64,000 bases of DNA from Luteimonas kalidii. Lineage in GTDB: Bacteria; Pseudomonadota; Gammaproteobacteria; Xanthomonadales; Xanthomonadaceae. This document shows positions 9,875-21,932 of this stretch, one piece after another; positions within the stretch are counted from its first letter, which is position 1, and every line of letters begins with the position of its first letter. Under the pieces are notes generated by a model. The model saw only the letters and a program-made list of their open reading frames with translations, was not told where the DNA came from and searched no databases. A program made the translations under genes and the position numbers. Where the stretch lies: the NCBI RefSeq assembly GCF_029887935.1, contig NZ_JARXRO010000016.1, positions 191,257-255,256 of the forward strand, written 5' to 3'.

Positions 9875-10792
9875 TCAGCTCACCCATCCTCCGATGACGA
9901 ACAGGGCGATGACGGCGAGCCACAGCAGCAGTGCACGCCAGGCCAGGCTCATCGCGTCGCGCAGTTCCGGCAGCGGACCGAGCGTGTGCACCAGCGCCGT
10001 GCCCGGGGCGACGCCGGACACGGCGTAGTCCTCGGCCTCGTCCGCGAGTTCGCTGCGCACGCCCGCGCGGCCCGCGGCGGCCAGGAAGCCGGGATCGGGT
10101 CGCAGCGACGCGCCGCCCGCCTCCTTCCAGGCGCCGACCACCACGTCGAAGTCGCCCACCAGCGCCAGTGCCAGCGTCGCCAGCTGGGCCGGCAGCCAGT
10201 CGAGCACATCCAGCAGCGCCCGCGCACCAGCCACCAGTGCGGCCGGCAGTCGCGCCGCGATCGCGTCCTCGGCGGTGATCGCGCACAGGCGGTACCCCAA
10301 CGCACCGACCGGCCCCAGCAGCACGAACCAGAACAGCACGCCGAACCAGCGCCGCAGCGCCGCCTCGAATACCCCGCCGACCAGCGCCGACGGACGCAGC
10401 CCGGCCTGCTCCCGGCGGCCCTCCGGCCACAGTCGGGCTGCGGCCGCGCGCCGGGCGTCGGCATCGGGCGCGGCGAGGATCGCCTCGACGTCGCGATCAA
10501 GGTCGCGTGGCCCCCACGCGTGGAACAGCACCAGCACCGCGAACAGCAGCCAGGGCAGGCCGAAGGACACGTCGTGCAGCCACCATTGCACCAGCGCGAC
10601 CAGCAGCAGCCAGGGCGCGATCGCCAGCACGATGCCGAACCGGCCACGCCACGCCGCGCTGGCGCCGATGCGCGCATCCAGCCAGCCGAGCCAGGCGCGA
10701 TACCAGCCATGTTCACGCAGGACCGCGGTCAGCTCGCGCGCGACGTGCCCCAGCACCAGGGCGACCACGACCGCGAGCAGGGTGGCGAACAT
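9875..10792 (-). CDS. ampE: AmpE-like membrane protein
   Basis: A 305-residue protein of the CobD/AmpE superfamily with four hydrophobic segments (about 1-18, 50-68, 75-92 and 285-303) and conserved stretches DLDRDVEAIL and FGVLFWFVLLGPVGALGYRL. In enterobacteria AmpE lies next to AmpD and is linked to beta-lactamase regulation through peptidoglycan recycling, but its biochemical role is not settled and no ampD is present here. It starts 9 bases after the nudC stop, as the last gene of the erpA-nudC-ampE cluster. Confidence 0.75.
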   Translation of the reverse strand: MFATLLAVVVALVLGHVARELTAVLREHGWYRAWLGWLDARIGASAAWRGRFGIVLAIAPWLLLVALVQWWLHDVSFGLPWLLFAVLVLFHAWGPRDLDRDVEAILAAPDADARRAAAARLWPEGRREQAGLRPSALVGGVFEAALRRWFGVLFWFVLLGPVGALGYRLCAITAEDAIAARLPAALVAGARALLDVLDWLPAQLATLALALVGDFDVVVGAWKEAGGASLRPDPGFLAAAGRAGVRSELADEAEDYAVSGVAPGTALVHTLGPLPELRDAMSLAWRALLLWLAVIALFVIGGWVS

Positions 10793-10801
10793 GGCGCGAT
10801 T

Positions 10802-11692
10802 CTAGGCGCTTTCGCCCGCATGCCAGCGCTCCACCAGCCAGCGCGAGATCGACAGCCGCGGCGACAGCAGCAGGCCCGAATCGCGGGTTTCGCCACGCAG
10901 CGCGGCACCGACTTCTTCGCGCGTGAACCAGCGCGCGTCCTCGAGTTCGGCATCGCTGGGCCGCGGCTCGTCCGGTTCGGCCTCTGCGACGAAGCCGAGC
11001 ATCAGCGACGACGGGAACGGCCACGGCTGCGAGGCCAGGTAACGGCAGCGGCGCACCCGCACCGCCGATTCCTCGAACACCTCGCGCATCACCGTCTGTT
11101 CCAGCGTCTCGCCCGGCTCGACGAAGCCGGCCAGGGTCGAATAGCGACGCGGTGGCCACCCGGCCTGGCGCCCAAGCAGCAGCCGGGCACCGTCGCTCAC
11201 CGCGACGATCACCGCCGGGTCGGTGCGCGGATAGTGCTCGATTGCGCAGGCGTCGCAGCGGCCCAGCCACCCCGCGCGCTCGAACCGCAGCGGCTGGCCG
11301 CACGCCCCGCAGTGGCGATGTCGCGCGCGCCAGTGCAGCACGGCGCGCGCCTGGGCGAAGGCGGTGGCTTCGCGCACGGGCCAGTCGGCCGCGGCTGTGC
11401 GCAGATCGACGCGCGCTGTCGCCGCCCCGACGGACGCGTCCACCGCGGCGAACCAGGCGCGACCGCTCTCGACCCCCAGCAGCACGGCCTCCGGGCGCAG
11501 GCCCGGGTACGCCGCGCCGAGGTCATCGGGCGCACTGCCGTCGGGACCGGCCAGCGCCCGGCCGTCGGCGTCGAGCCGCAGCAGGCGCGCCTGCGGCCAC
11601 AGTCCGTCGAGACGGGCCGCGTCGCTGCGCATGAATTCGGCGCGGTCGAGCGCGCCCTCGACGAAGGCGAACGGCGGGATCGCGCCGGGCAT
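10802..11692 (-). CDS. nudC: NADH pyrophosphatase / NAD-cap RNA hydrolase NudC
   Basis: A Nudix hydrolase of 296 residues that splits NAD(H) into NMN(H) and AMP and removes NAD caps from RNA. It has the NudC zinc ribbon (HCGACGQPL ... RCDACAIEHYPR), the Nudix box (GFVEPGETLEQTV followed by REVFEES) and the NudC-specific SQPWPFPSSLM. The ATG at 11692 lies 5 bases after the erpA stop. An upstream open frame in the same register overlaps erpA and is not coding. Probably co-transcribed with erpA. Confidence 0.94.
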   Translation of the reverse strand: MPGAIPPFAFVEGALDRAEFMRSDAARLDGLWPQARLLRLDADGRALAGPDGSAPDDLGAAYPGLRPEAVLLGVESGRAWFAAVDASVGAATARVDLRTAAADWPVREATAFAQARAVLHWRARHRHCGACGQPLRFERAGWLGRCDACAIEHYPRTDPAVIVAVSDGARLLLGRQAGWPPRRYSTLAGFVEPGETLEQTVMREVFEESAVRVRRCRYLASQPWPFPSSLMLGFVAEAEPDEPRPSDAELEDARWFTREEVGAALRGETRDSGLLLSPRLSISRWLVERWHAGESA

Positions 11693-11697
11693 CGGGC

Positions 11698-12060
11698 TCA
11701 GACGGTGAACGACGACCCGCAGCCGCAGGTCGATTTCGCGTTCGGGTTGCGGATGGTGAACTGCGCGCCGTGCAGGCTCTCGGTGTAGTCGACCGCGGCG
11801 CCCATCAGGTACTGCAGGCTGAGCGGGTCGACCACCAGCGTGACACCGTCGGTGGTCACGGCCAGGTCGTCCTCGGCCTGCTGCTCGTCGAACTCGAATC
11901 CGTACTGGAACCCCGAGCAACCGCCGCCTTGGATGTAGACGCGCAGCTTGAGCGCCGGGTTGCCCTCTTCGGCGATCAGCTCGCGCACCTTGCCCGCGGC
12001 CGCGGGGGTGAAATCCAGCGGGCGCTGGAGCGAGAGGTAGTCGGGGGCGGGCGTGGACAT
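11698..12060 (-). CDS. erpA: Iron-sulfur cluster insertion protein ErpA
   Basis: A 120-residue A-type carrier that delivers [Fe-S] clusters to apoproteins such as those of isoprenoid synthesis and respiration. The three cluster-binding cysteines are in place: [13 protein letters not shown] (about residue 55) and STCGCGSSF near the C-terminus. The ATG at 12060 was chosen; an in-frame upstream ATG would add 14 residues absent from the family. It lies between the DUF6776 gene (61 bases upstream) and nudC (5 bases downstream) on the same strand. Confidence 0.95.
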   Translation of the reverse strand: MSTPAPDYLSLQRPLDFTPAAAGKVRELIAEEGNPALKLRVYIQGGGCSGFQYGFEFDEQQAEDDLAVTTDGVTLVVDPLSLQYLMGAAVDYTESLHGAQFTIRNPNAKSTCGCGSSFTV

Positions 12061-12121
12061 GCGCTCAGGATGGGGGGCGCACGCGGCGACTTCAAGCGCC
12101 ACGACTGCGCGCGAGGGCGCT

Positions 12122-12880
12122 TCAGCCGGCGGGCGTGGTGCGGGCGGCCTCGCTCCAGGGCAGGGTCTGCTCGACCGCCGCGCCCGAGGACGGGGCCAGG
12201 CGCGCGGTGATCCGCAGCGGCTGGAAGCCCGCCGGCAGCATCACCTCCCCCTCGACCTGCTGGAAGTACTTGAACGAGTACTCCACCCCCGGGGCGTCGT
12301 CCTCCTGACGCAGCGCCGCCCAGTCCAGCCGCTCGAGCTTGCCGTCGCGGCTGCCTTCCACCTCCAGCGTCAGACGCCCGCTGCTGACGGCGCCGCGGTT
12401 CAGGTTCTGGGTCAGGGTGGCGGTGTAGTGCCAGGCCTGGCCGGCCTGCGGGGTGAGCACCAGTTCGTGCACCGCGAGTCCGCGCCGCTGCGCGGTGGAA
12501 CCGACGAAGCGTTCGTAGAAGGCGACGTCGGCGCGCAGGGCCGAGATTTCCTCGTCGCGCTCGGCCAGCGCGCCCTGCAGGTCGCGGTTGGCGTCGCGGC
12601 TGATCTGGTCGGAGCGGGTCAGGGTGGCGACCTGCTGCTCCAGCGCGTCCACCCGCGCCTGCGCCTGCGCAAGGTCGCCGCGCGACGCCCCGCCCGTGGC
12701 GACCAGGGCGGTCCACACGCCCCACAGGCCGAACAGCATCGCGGCCGCGAACAGGCCCAGCACGGCGTAGCCGGCCGGCGACGTCGGGGCCGGTGCGCCA
12801 TGTCCGGGCGAAGCGGACGGCGCGGGGGACGCGGTCGCCGGTGCGGTCTCGCCCGGCGGGCGTGGAGAGGGGTCCGTCAT
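12122..12880 (-). CDS. DUF6776 family membrane protein
   Basis: A 252-residue protein of unknown function. It has a Pro/Ala/Ser-rich N-terminus (1-40), one hydrophobic segment (about 43-65, [20 protein letters not shown]), a predicted coiled coil (about 70-115, with [13 protein letters not shown] and [12 protein letters not shown]) and a beta-rich C-terminal domain with [14 protein letters not shown] single-pass inner-membrane protein with a periplasmic domain is inferred. The start at 12880 follows GGCGGG in a weak context; an upstream ATG at 12964 would overlap the divergent gene's leader. First gene of the erpA-nudC-ampE cluster. Confidence 0.75.
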   Translation of the reverse strand: MTDPSPRPPGETAPATASPAPSASPGHGAPAPTSPAGYAVLGLFAAAMLFGLWGVWTALVATGGASRGDLAQAQARVDALEQQVATLTRSDQISRDANRDLQGALAERDEEISALRADVAFYERFVGSTAQRRGLAVHELVLTPQAGQAWHYTATLTQNLNRGAVSSGRLTLEVEGSRDGKLERLDWAALRQEDDAPGVEYSFKYFQQVEGEVMLPAGFQPLRITARLAPSSGAAVEQTLPWSEAARTTPAG

Positions 12881-12999
12881 CCCGCCGGTATAGCGAGGCG
12901 CTCGCGCCTGCGTCAAGGCGCCCTTGCCTATACTCCCGGTGGTCGGGCCCCGGGTCCGTCGCAACGTTCAGCCGCCATCCGGCCTGCGAGGAGGCCTCC

Positions 13000-13584
13000 A
13001 TGTCCGAAGCCCACCTGTTCGCCGTCGGCGTGCTGCTGGCCTGGCTGGCGGGGATCCGCGCCTACCTGACCGTGTTCGGCGTCGGGCTGGCCGGCGCGAT
13101 GGGCTGGCTCGACCTGCCGCCGGCGCTGGAGGCCACCGCCTCGCCCTGGGTGCTGGGCGTGTCGGGCGTGCTGGCGGTGGCCGAATTCCTGGCCGACAAG
13201 ATTCCCGGCGTCGACTCGGCCTGGGATCTGCTGCAGACCCTGGCACGGGTGCCGGCCGGCGCGTTCCTGGCCGCCGCCGCTCTGTCGCCCGATGGCGAAC
13301 TCGGGGCCGGCATGCTGGCCGCGGGCGCCGGCGTGGCGTTCACCAGCCATGCGGTCAAGGCCGGTTCGCGCATGCTGCTCAACACCTCGCCCGAGCCGGT
13401 CAGCAACTGGACCGCCTCGGCGACCGAGGACGTGGTGGTGGTCGGCGCGCTCGGCCTGGCGTGGTCGTATCCGTGGCTGGTGCTCGCGATCGTGGTCGCG
13501 ATCGGCGTGGGCCTGTTGCTGCTGCTGTGGTGGGTGTGGCGGCGACTGTTCCGGCGCGCGCCGCGGCCCGCCACCAGCGGTTGA
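13000..13584 (+). CDS. DUF4126 family membrane protein
   Basis: A 194-residue hydrophobic protein with about five membrane segments, typical of DUF4126: GIRAYLTVFGVGLAGAMGWL near the N-terminus, AEFLADKIPGVDSAWD, and ALTAW-like AGVAFTSHAVKAGSR. The C-terminal anchor ends in a basic tail (WRRLFRRAPRP). The function is unknown. GAGGAGG lies six bases before the ATG and fixes the start, although the frame is open upstream. It diverges from the DUF6776 gene. Confidence 0.88.
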   Translation: MSEAHLFAVGVLLAWLAGIRAYLTVFGVGLAGAMGWLDLPPALEATASPWVLGVSGVLAVAEFLADKIPGVDSAWDLLQTLARVPAGAFLAAAALSPDGELGAGMLAAGAGVAFTSHAVKAGSRMLLNTSPEPVSNWTASATEDVVVVGALGLAWSYPWLVLAIVVAIGVGLLLLLWWVWRRLFRRAPRPATSG

Positions 13585-13814
13585 GCCGGCGGTCACACTT
13601 CCGGCGCGCAGATCGGAGAGTAGCGGCCGCATGGCCGCGCGCCGACGGCTTTGCCGTGCAATAGTCGTCGGGCCGCGTTGCGCGATAATGCCGGCATCAG
13701 GGGGACATGGAATGACTCGCGTGGCTGCGCAGGCAGACTCCTCGCTTCATCGGCTGTTGCGTCGCGCGCCGAGCGCGGTTGCCGGCGCACGTGGTTTGCG
13801 GCAAGGTTCCGGCG

Positions 13815-15644
13815 GTGTCTGACGCCGACGACCGCCAACGCGCCGAATTCCCGCCGACCGGTTTCTGGCGCCGCTGGTGCGAGGATGCGGCCGCGCCCGT
13901 CCTTCCGCGGGTCGATCCCGCGCCCGACGACAGCCCGCCCCCGCCCGTGGCGTCGCCCACCGCGACGCAGGCCGCCGCGGGCCAGGACGCGACGCCCTGG
14001 CGGGTGCTGATCGTCGAGGACGATCCCAGCCAGGCGCTGTTCGCCGAGAGCGTGCTCAACGGGGCCGGCATGCAGTCGCAGGTGGCCTCGGTCACCAGCG
14101 AGGTGATGGCGGCGATGGAGCAGCTGCGCCCCGACCTGGTGCTGATGGACCTGCACATGCCGGGACTGGACGGCGCCGAACTGACCGCTTTGATCCGCGC
14201 CCACGCCGACTTCGCGACCGTGCCGATCGTGTTCCTCACCGGCGACGAGGATCCCGAGCGCCGGTTCGAGGCGCTCGACCTGGGCGCCGACGATTTCCTG
14301 CGCAAGCCGGTGCGACCCAAGCACCTGATCTCGGCGGTGCAGAACCGGATCGTGCGCGCCCGCGCGCTGCAGTCGCCGGCCGCGGCCACCCATCGCCATC
14401 CGGCCACCGGCCTGCGCACGCGGCCACAGATGCTGCAGCTGCTGTCGACCTCGGTGCCGGGTGCGCGCGACGGCGCGACCTTCTTCGTCGAGATCGCCGG
14501 CATCGCCGCGCTGCGCGACCGCTTTGGCTATGCCGCGCTCGAGGCGTTGCTGACCGATGCGGGGCGCCGCCTGGGCGAGGTGGCCGAGCCGCATGCGGCC
14601 GCACGCCTGAACGACAACACGTTCCTGGTGCTGGCCACGGGGCTGGCACCCGACGCGCTGGCGCCGCTGGCGCGGCAGCTGCGCGACGGCCTGGGCGAGC
14701 ATGCCTTCCGCGTGGGCGAGGAGCGTGTCCGGCTGCGGACCGTGGTCGGTTATGCCGACCTGGCGCAGGGATTCGACGATCCCGGCGCTGCGCTGACCGC
14801 GGCCGAGGAAGCGCTGCGCGCCGCGCGCAGCCACACCCACGCCGTCGCCGCCTGGGAGCGCCCGGTGTCGGTGGAGGACCAGACCCTGTCCGACCTGTCG
14901 CGCAGCCTGCGCGACGCGCTCGCGTCCGGCGGCCTGCAGACCGCGTTCCAGCCGATCGTCGCCGTCGCCGGGGGCAACGACGCCCAGTACCAGGTGCTGC
15001 TGCGCCTGCGCGACGCGCGCGGCACCGAATACGGCGCCGGCCAGGTGCTGGCCGCGGCCGCGCGGATCGGCGCGATCCTGGAGGTCGATCGCCGGGTGCT
15101 GGAGATCGCGATCGGCGCCCTGCGCCGCCAGCGCCAGGAAAACCGGGCCCTGCGCCTGTTCGTGACCCAGTCGCCGGCCACGCTCTCGCATCCGGGCCAT
15201 GCGCAGTGGCTGCTGCAGTCGCTGGCCGAGGCCGGCGTGGACGGCGAGTCGCTGGTGATCGACGTACGCCAGGAGGACGCCCTCGTGCACGCGCTGTCGC
15301 TGCAGGAATTCTGCCGCGACATGGTCCAGGCAGGCGTCCAGCTGTGCCTGAGCCAGTACCGTTTCGGCACCGAGGCCAACGCCCTGATCGGGCAGCTACC
15401 GCTGGGCTACGTACGCCTGGCCGCGCTGTACTCCAGCCAGCTGCACGAAGCCGCGATCCGCGACGAGATGCGCAGTGCGATCGACCATGCCCACCGCCTG
15501 GGCCTGCAGGTGATCGGCCAGCAGGTCGAGGATGCGCAGTCGGCCGCGACGCTGTGGATGACCGGGGTCGACTTCATCCAGGGCAACCTGGTGCAGCGGC
15601 CGGCCGGCGAACTCGAATTCGACTTCCAGAACTCGGTGCTCTAG
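13815..15644 (+). CDS. REC-GGDEF-EAL protein with degenerate catalytic motifs, FimX-like
   Basis: About 609 residues from a GTG at 13815 preceded by AAGG; a TTG at 13779 is an alternative. An N-terminal receiver (about 63-180) keeps LIVEDD, phosphoacceptor Asp in LMDLHMP (about 112), FLTGDED and LRKPV. The GGDEF-like domain reads LNDNTFLVL instead of GGDEF. In the EAL-like domain the EAL position reads YQVLLRL, the DDFG region is SQYRFG and the EGVE region is QQVED. Both cyclic-di-GMP enzyme activities are therefore probably lost, as in FimX, where the EAL domain only binds the nucleotide. Unlike FimX no PAS domain is recognised. It sits 9 bases before a hybrid kinase that could phosphorylate its receiver. 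Confidence 0.85.
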   Translation: MSDADDRQRAEFPPTGFWRRWCEDAAAPVLPRVDPAPDDSPPPPVASPTATQAAAGQDATPWRVLIVEDDPSQALFAESVLNGAGMQSQVASVTSEVMAAMEQLRPDLVLMDLHMPGLDGAELTALIRAHADFATVPIVFLTGDEDPERRFEALDLGADDFLRKPVRPKHLISAVQNRIVRARALQSPAAATHRHPATGLRTRPQMLQLLSTSVPGARDGATFFVEIAGIAALRDRFGYAALEALLTDAGRRLGEVAEPHAAARLNDNTFLVLATGLAPDALAPLARQLRDGLGEHAFRVGEERVRLRTVVGYADLAQGFDDPGAALTAAEEALRAARSHTHAVAAWERPVSVEDQTLSDLSRSLRDALASGGLQTAFQPIVAVAGGNDAQYQVLLRLRDARGTEYGAGQVLAAAARIGAILEVDRRVLEIAIGALRRQRQENRALRLFVTQSPATLSHPGHAQWLLQSLAEAGVDGESLVIDVRQEDALVHALSLQEFCRDMVQAGVQLCLSQYRFGTEANALIGQLPLGYVRLAALYSSQLHEAAIRDEMRSAIDHAHRLGLQVIGQQVEDAQSAATLWMTGVDFIQGNLVQRPAGELEFDFQNSVL

Positions 15645-15653
15645 GGCCCGCCG

Positions 15654-18560
<2,907 letters not shown>

Positions 18561-18715
18561 CAGGCGCCGGGCGGCAGCAGCAGCGGCGGCAGCGCCAGAC
18601 ATGACGGTCTGGTCGCGCAAGCCCGCGGTCCAGCGTGCGCCGTGGCGCCGTCGGCGTACGGCCTGCACCGGCGGTCGTCCGCGGCACGTGCGTGCGCGGC
18701 GCGGCGCCTCGCGAC

Positions 18716-19186
18716 TCAGTCTTCGATCTGGCTCTGCAGGTAGTTCTGCTCGCCCACGCGGGCGACGAGATCGAGCTGGGTCTCCAGCCAGTCCACGTGC
18801 TCTTCCTCGTTCTCGAGGATGTCGGCGAACAGCTTGCGGCTGACGTAGTCGCCCACCGTTTCGCAATGCGCGATCGCCTCGCGCAACAGCGGAATGCCGT
18901 CCATCTCCAGCGCCAGATCGGCGCGCAGGATCTCGATCGGGGTCTCGCCGATCCTCAGCTTGCCCAGCGCCTGGAAATTCGGCAGCCCCTCCAGGAACAG
19001 GATGCGCTCGGACAGCACGTCGGCGTGCTTCATCTCGTCGATCGACTCTTCGTACTCGTGCTTGGCGAGTTCGGCGAGTCCCCAGTTCTTCAGCATCTTG
19101 GCGTGCAGGAAGTACTGGTTGATCGCCGTGAGTTCGTTGTAGAGCGCCTTGTTGAGGTAGCGGATGACCTCTGCATCGCCTTTCAT
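18716..19186 (-). CDS. bfr: Bacterioferritin
   Basis: A 156-residue iron-storage protein; the 24-mer shell oxidises Fe2+ and stores it as a mineral. The four-helix ferritin fold shows [38 protein letters not shown] (with the haem-ligand Met in IDEMKHAD and the ferroxidase residues E, ExxH) and [19 protein letters not shown]. The ATG at 19186 gives [13 protein letters not shown], the canonical start. It lies 110 bases downstream of bfd, on the same strand, behind a Fur-box-like site. Confidence 0.97.
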   Translation of the reverse strand: MKGDAEVIRYLNKALYNELTAINQYFLHAKMLKNWGLAELAKHEYEESIDEMKHADVLSERILFLEGLPNFQALGKLRIGETPIEILRADLALEMDGIPLLREAIAHCETVGDYVSRKLFADILENEEEHVDWLETQLDLVARVGEQNYLQSQIED

Positions 19187-19296
19187 GGCCGGATTCCGTG
19201 CAAGCGTGGACGCACGCACTCTAGCGCCGCACGGGCGCGCGTGCCGGAACACGAATCGGGTGCATTTGTATCCGCGCGCGGTGCGCGCCGGCGCGC

Positions 19297-19506
19297 TCAG
19301 GCGGCGCGCAGCACCGGCAGGGCGACCCGCCGACCTTGGGCCTCGGGACGCGCGGCGTCGAGCAGGGCGCTGGCGGTGTCGATGCAGGTGCCGCAGCAGG
19401 CGCCCACGCCCGTGCGCATGGTCAGCTCGGGAAGCGAGTTGCAGCCGGCCTCCGCCGCGCGGCGGATGTCGGCTTCGGTGATCCCGTTGCAGATGCAGAC
19501 GTACAA
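19297..19506 (-). CDS. bfd: Bacterioferritin-associated ferredoxin
   Basis: A 69-residue [2Fe-2S] protein that reduces the mineral core of bacterioferritin to release iron. The four cysteines are in YVCICNGIT and GVGACCGTC. The TTG at 19506 gives the canonical start MYVCIC; ATGs at 19539 and 19551 would add 11 or 15 residues that look unlike the family, and the second overlaps the Fur-box-like site. It lies directly upstream of bfr, so the pair can couple iron storage and release. Confidence 0.88.
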   Translation of the reverse strand: MYVCICNGITEADIRRAAEAGCNSLPELTMRTGVGACCGTCIDTASALLDAARPEAQGRRVALPVLRAA

Positions 19507-19550
19507 GGCGCGCGACCGATGGCAAGATCCGGCCGCCATTTCGCCATGCA

Positions 19551-19565
19551 TGAGAATGATTGTCA
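19551..19565. promoter_or_regulatory. Fur-box-like operator upstream of bfd
   Basis: TGAGAATGATTGTCA matches the 7-1-7 Fur consensus TGATAATnATTATCA at 12 of 14 positions. It lies 45 bases before the bfd TTG start, between rppH and bfd. Iron-dependent repression of bfd by Fur is known in other proteobacteria; here it is inferred from the site. Confidence 0.7.
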
Positions 19566-19596
19566 ATGCCGCCAGGACTTCGATCTGGCCGAGTCC

Positions 19597-20178
19597 CTAT
19601 TCCCGGTCGCGCGACGGCTGCCGGGCCACCGAACCCCGGTGCCGGGGCCGGCGACGCGTCCGCTCGCGCTCGATGGCTGCGGCCGGAATCGCGGCAAGGC
19701 CTGCGATCTGGCGCGCGAACGGCGCCAGATGGCGCAGCGCGCTGGCATACACCCCGCGCTTGAACATCACCACATGCTCCGTCGGGTACCAGAAATCGAC
19801 CCAGCGCCAGTGGTCGAACTCCGGCTTCGGGGTCAGGTCCAGCTGCAGGTCGCTTTCCTGGCCGGTCAACTGCAGCAGGAACCAGACCTGCTTCTGGCCG
19901 ATGCACACCACGCGGTCGTTGCGGCGGATGGCGTTGTACGGCAGCCGGTAGCGCAGCCAGCCGGGGGTCACGCCGAGCACGGCCACGTGCTCGGGCAGCA
20001 GGCCGGTCTCCTCGCGGAGCTCGCGGTACATCGCCTCGATCGGCGTCTCGTCGCTGTTCATCCCGCCCTGCGGAAACTGCCAGCCGTCGCGACGCACCCG
20101 GCGCGCCCAGAAGACGCGGCCATCGGGATGCATCAGGACGATGCCGACATTGGGCCGGTACCCGTCCGGATCGATCAC
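19597..20178 (-). CDS. rppH: RNA pyrophosphohydrolase RppH
   Basis: A Nudix hydrolase of 193 residues that removes pyrophosphate from triphosphorylated mRNA 5' ends and so starts decay. It begins [21 protein letters not shown] from a GTG start at 20178, the usual position, and has the RppH-type Nudix box [20 protein letters not shown] and [14 protein letters not shown]. The C-terminal tail is basic ([13 protein letters not shown]). An open frame runs further upstream through the tRNA gene and is not coding. Confidence 0.95.
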   Translation of the reverse strand: MIDPDGYRPNVGIVLMHPDGRVFWARRVRRDGWQFPQGGMNSDETPIEAMYRELREETGLLPEHVAVLGVTPGWLRYRLPYNAIRRNDRVVCIGQKQVWFLLQLTGQESDLQLDLTPKPEFDHWRWVDFWYPTEHVVMFKRGVYASALRHLAPFARQIAGLAAIPAAAIERERTRRRPRHRGSVARQPSRDRE

Positions 20179-20253
20179 GATGCGGACTCCAAGATCTACT
20201 GCCCCCGACTCTGCCACGGCCACTGCGAAAGTGCCAACCCGGCCGCTCCGGCG

Positions 20254-20282
20254 TTGACGTCGCCGGCCTGCGCCCCGACAAT
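20254..20282 (+). promoter_or_regulatory. Sigma-70-type promoter of tRNA-Met
   Basis: TTGACG (20254-20259) and GACAAT (20277-20282) are separated by 17 bases. The tRNA begins 34 bases after the -10 box. Matches to consensus are 5/6 and 4/6. Confidence 0.5.
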
Positions 20283-20316
20283 ACGCGGCTCGCCGCCATG
20301 CGCGTGCGATCGATCT

Positions 20317-20393
20317 GGCTATGTAGCTCAGCCGGTTAGAGCACAGCACTCATAATGCTGGGGTCGGTGGTTCGAGTCCACCCATAGCCACCA
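20317..20393 (+). tRNA. tRNA-Met (CAT), elongator type
   Basis: The 77-base cloverleaf has acceptor stem GGCTATG paired with CATAGCC, then discriminator A and an encoded CCA. The D arm reads GCTCAGCCGGTTAGAGC, the anticodon loop CTCATAA has CAT at 20351-20353, and the T arm contains GGTTCGAGTCC. The elongator-Met type is inferred from the paired first base of the acceptor stem and the D loop. Its 3' end is duplicated at 23701, marking an insertion site. Confidence 0.97.
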
Positions 20394-20396
20394 GAT
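20379..20396 (+). repeat. attL-like direct repeat: 3' end of tRNA-Met
   Basis: The 18 bases cacccatagccaccagat cover the last 15 bases of tRNA-Met plus three flanking bases. They are repeated exactly at 23701-23718. Together the copies bound a low-GC islet of about 3.3 kb, as expected from integration at a tRNA 3' end. Confidence 0.85.
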
Positions 20397-20424
20397 TCCC
20401 TAGCGGAATCAACGCGTTGAAGAG

Positions 20425-20448
20425 AACCCGTCGAGAGGCGGGTTTTTT
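20425..20448 (+). terminator. Rho-independent terminator after tRNA-Met
   Basis: The stem AACCCG / CGGGTT encloses an 8-base loop and runs into TTTTTT, 31 bases after the tRNA. It lies inside the islet. Confidence 0.8.
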
Positions 20449-20689
20449 GTTGGTGTGGGTCTGGGAAGGTGGGACGGATTTGGGGCGACTTAGGGGGCCG
20501 AAGCTCCCCGCGGCAGTGGCTCTCGGGGACTTGAGCGCCACCATCGCTGAAGCCAGGGAGATGGCTCCGGCTGCCGAGCCAGGCTGATCGTCGAGTCCAA
20601 CCAGTTCCCTCAGGAATCACACCCGGGTCTCAACAAGCTCACGCGCCTTGTCTGTGCCGCTATTACGAGGCTGTGGAATGTCGTAACCA
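20449..20689. other. Non-coding left part of the islet
   Basis: No supported gene is seen in these 241 bases between the tRNA terminator and the first lipoprotein gene. The open frames overlapping this stretch run into the tRNA and have no family features. No integrase remnant was recognised. Confidence 0.5.
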
Positions 20690-21862
20690 CTATCCAATCG
20701 GCTCGGCGGCGGGGAAGGACCAACTGCCGTCCAAGATCTCCTGGCGCGGGCGGTACAGTCGAACCATGTAATTCCAACCGCTGGTCACCGGCAGACAGTT
20801 CGGCGTGTCGTTGGCGCAACCGCCGAACTGGATCGTGATGGCGCCATCCTCGCCCCTGTTGCCGGTGATGCTGTTGATCGAATAGGCGTTCAGCTCATTG
20901 GGGTTGAAGTATCCGTCGGCGGTGTACGCCGTCACTGACCAGAACGCGTCAACCGGAACGTCCTTTACCGTGAGCCGGTACGGTGTCTTACCGTCGTTCT
21001 TCTCCGGGAACACGTTCAAGTAGACAGCATCCTTGTCGGGGTTCAGGCCCCAACCCGACGCTGCCGCAGCGATGCGCCTGACTGGATCTACAGCATTCCT
21101 ATCGGCGCCAGCGGCATAGCGCAGGTCGGGAATCGTGTTGGACAAGGCTATGAGCGCCTCGCGGACCTTCCTCTGACTAATGGGATCCCACTGTGGAATC
21201 TCGAACTTGCCCGGACCACCGGGCTGGCTGACGGTAATGGCGTCCTGCAACGCATTGGCCTTCCTCATGTCCTCCGGATCGTTGGGATCGGCGAGGATGC
21301 GGACGCCTACCATTGCGTAACGGGTCCCCACACTCTCCTTCGTAAGCGTATGAGCACCGGCGCCGTAGAAGACCTGGGGGTTGTAATGGTCCTGATTGAT
21401 GACGAGAGCAGATAGGAATCGCTCGTCAGGATTCGGCAGAGTGATGGAGACCGGCCCCGCATCCAGGTCGAACACACCCGACGAGTAGATGGTGTCGCGG
21501 TTGAGTCGCACAATCAGCTGCCTGTCGACCGGAGCGGGTTCGCGGGTGTGCTTGAAGTTGCCGAACGCCCCATCCTTGACTTGGGCCGCCATATAGACGT
21601 CGGATTCCGCACGTACGAAGTTGTCCGGCGTGACGATGATCTTGCCATCGGTGGTCTTCTTCCACTGATCCGGGCTGGCCAGGTCGGGGACGACCGGAGG
21701 CGTCGCGCTGCTTGCGGGCGCCGTTTCCGCCGCAGGCTCACTGACGGCCGCCGCAAGTTCGGCTTGCGCCGCCTGCGGCTTTGCGCGGTCAGAAGCACCA
21801 TCGCAGCCGGCCAACGCCGCGATCAGCGTGAGCGAGATGAACGCGATTCGTGTGCTTCTCAT
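20690..21862 (-). CDS. DUF1254/DUF1214 lipoprotein, islet gene 2
   Basis: A 390-residue protein with a lipoprotein signal (about 1-20, hydrophobic core then LAGC). An Ala/Pro-rich linker follows. The central part shows RLNRDTIYSSGVFDLDAGPV and the C-terminal part VPVDAFWSVTAYTADGYF and SGWNYMVRLYRPR, typical of the DUF1254/DUF1214 superfamily. No enzymatic function is established for this family. GC content is clearly below the neighbours (near 58% by eye). It follows the second DUF1254 gene by 70 bases on the same strand and both lie inside the tRNA-Met islet, so acquisition by transfer is likely. Confidence 0.82.
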   Translation of the reverse strand: MRSTRIAFISLTLIAALAGCDGASDRAKPQAAQAELAAAVSEPAAETAPASSATPPVVPDLASPDQWKKTTDGKIIVTPDNFVRAESDVYMAAQVKDGAFGNFKHTREPAPVDRQLIVRLNRDTIYSSGVFDLDAGPVSITLPNPDERFLSALVINQDHYNPQVFYGAGAHTLTKESVGTRYAMVGVRILADPNDPEDMRKANALQDAITVSQPGGPGKFEIPQWDPISQRKVREALIALSNTIPDLRYAAGADRNAVDPVRRIAAAASGWGLNPDKDAVYLNVFPEKNDGKTPYRLTVKDVPVDAFWSVTAYTADGYFNPNELNAYSINSITGNRGEDGAITIQFGGCANDTPNCLPVTSGWNYMVRLYRPRQEILDGSWSFPAAEPIG

Positions 21863-21932
21863 TGCGTGAACTCCGGGCAGACGGGCTGGGAGGGCATACG
21901 AGAGCCGAGCACCTCGTTGCCGTGCTTGTGCG

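Noticed and set aside
7638..10430. A 930-codon open frame antisense to the MFS-acyltransferase gene
   Set aside because: High-GC shadow frame: the sequence is Arg/His/Gln-rich without any domain, and the plus strand has clear family motifs.
11692..11920. Longer NudC starting inside erpA
   Set aside because: The extra 76 residues are an Arg-rich shadow of erpA, and the internal ATG gives the family start.
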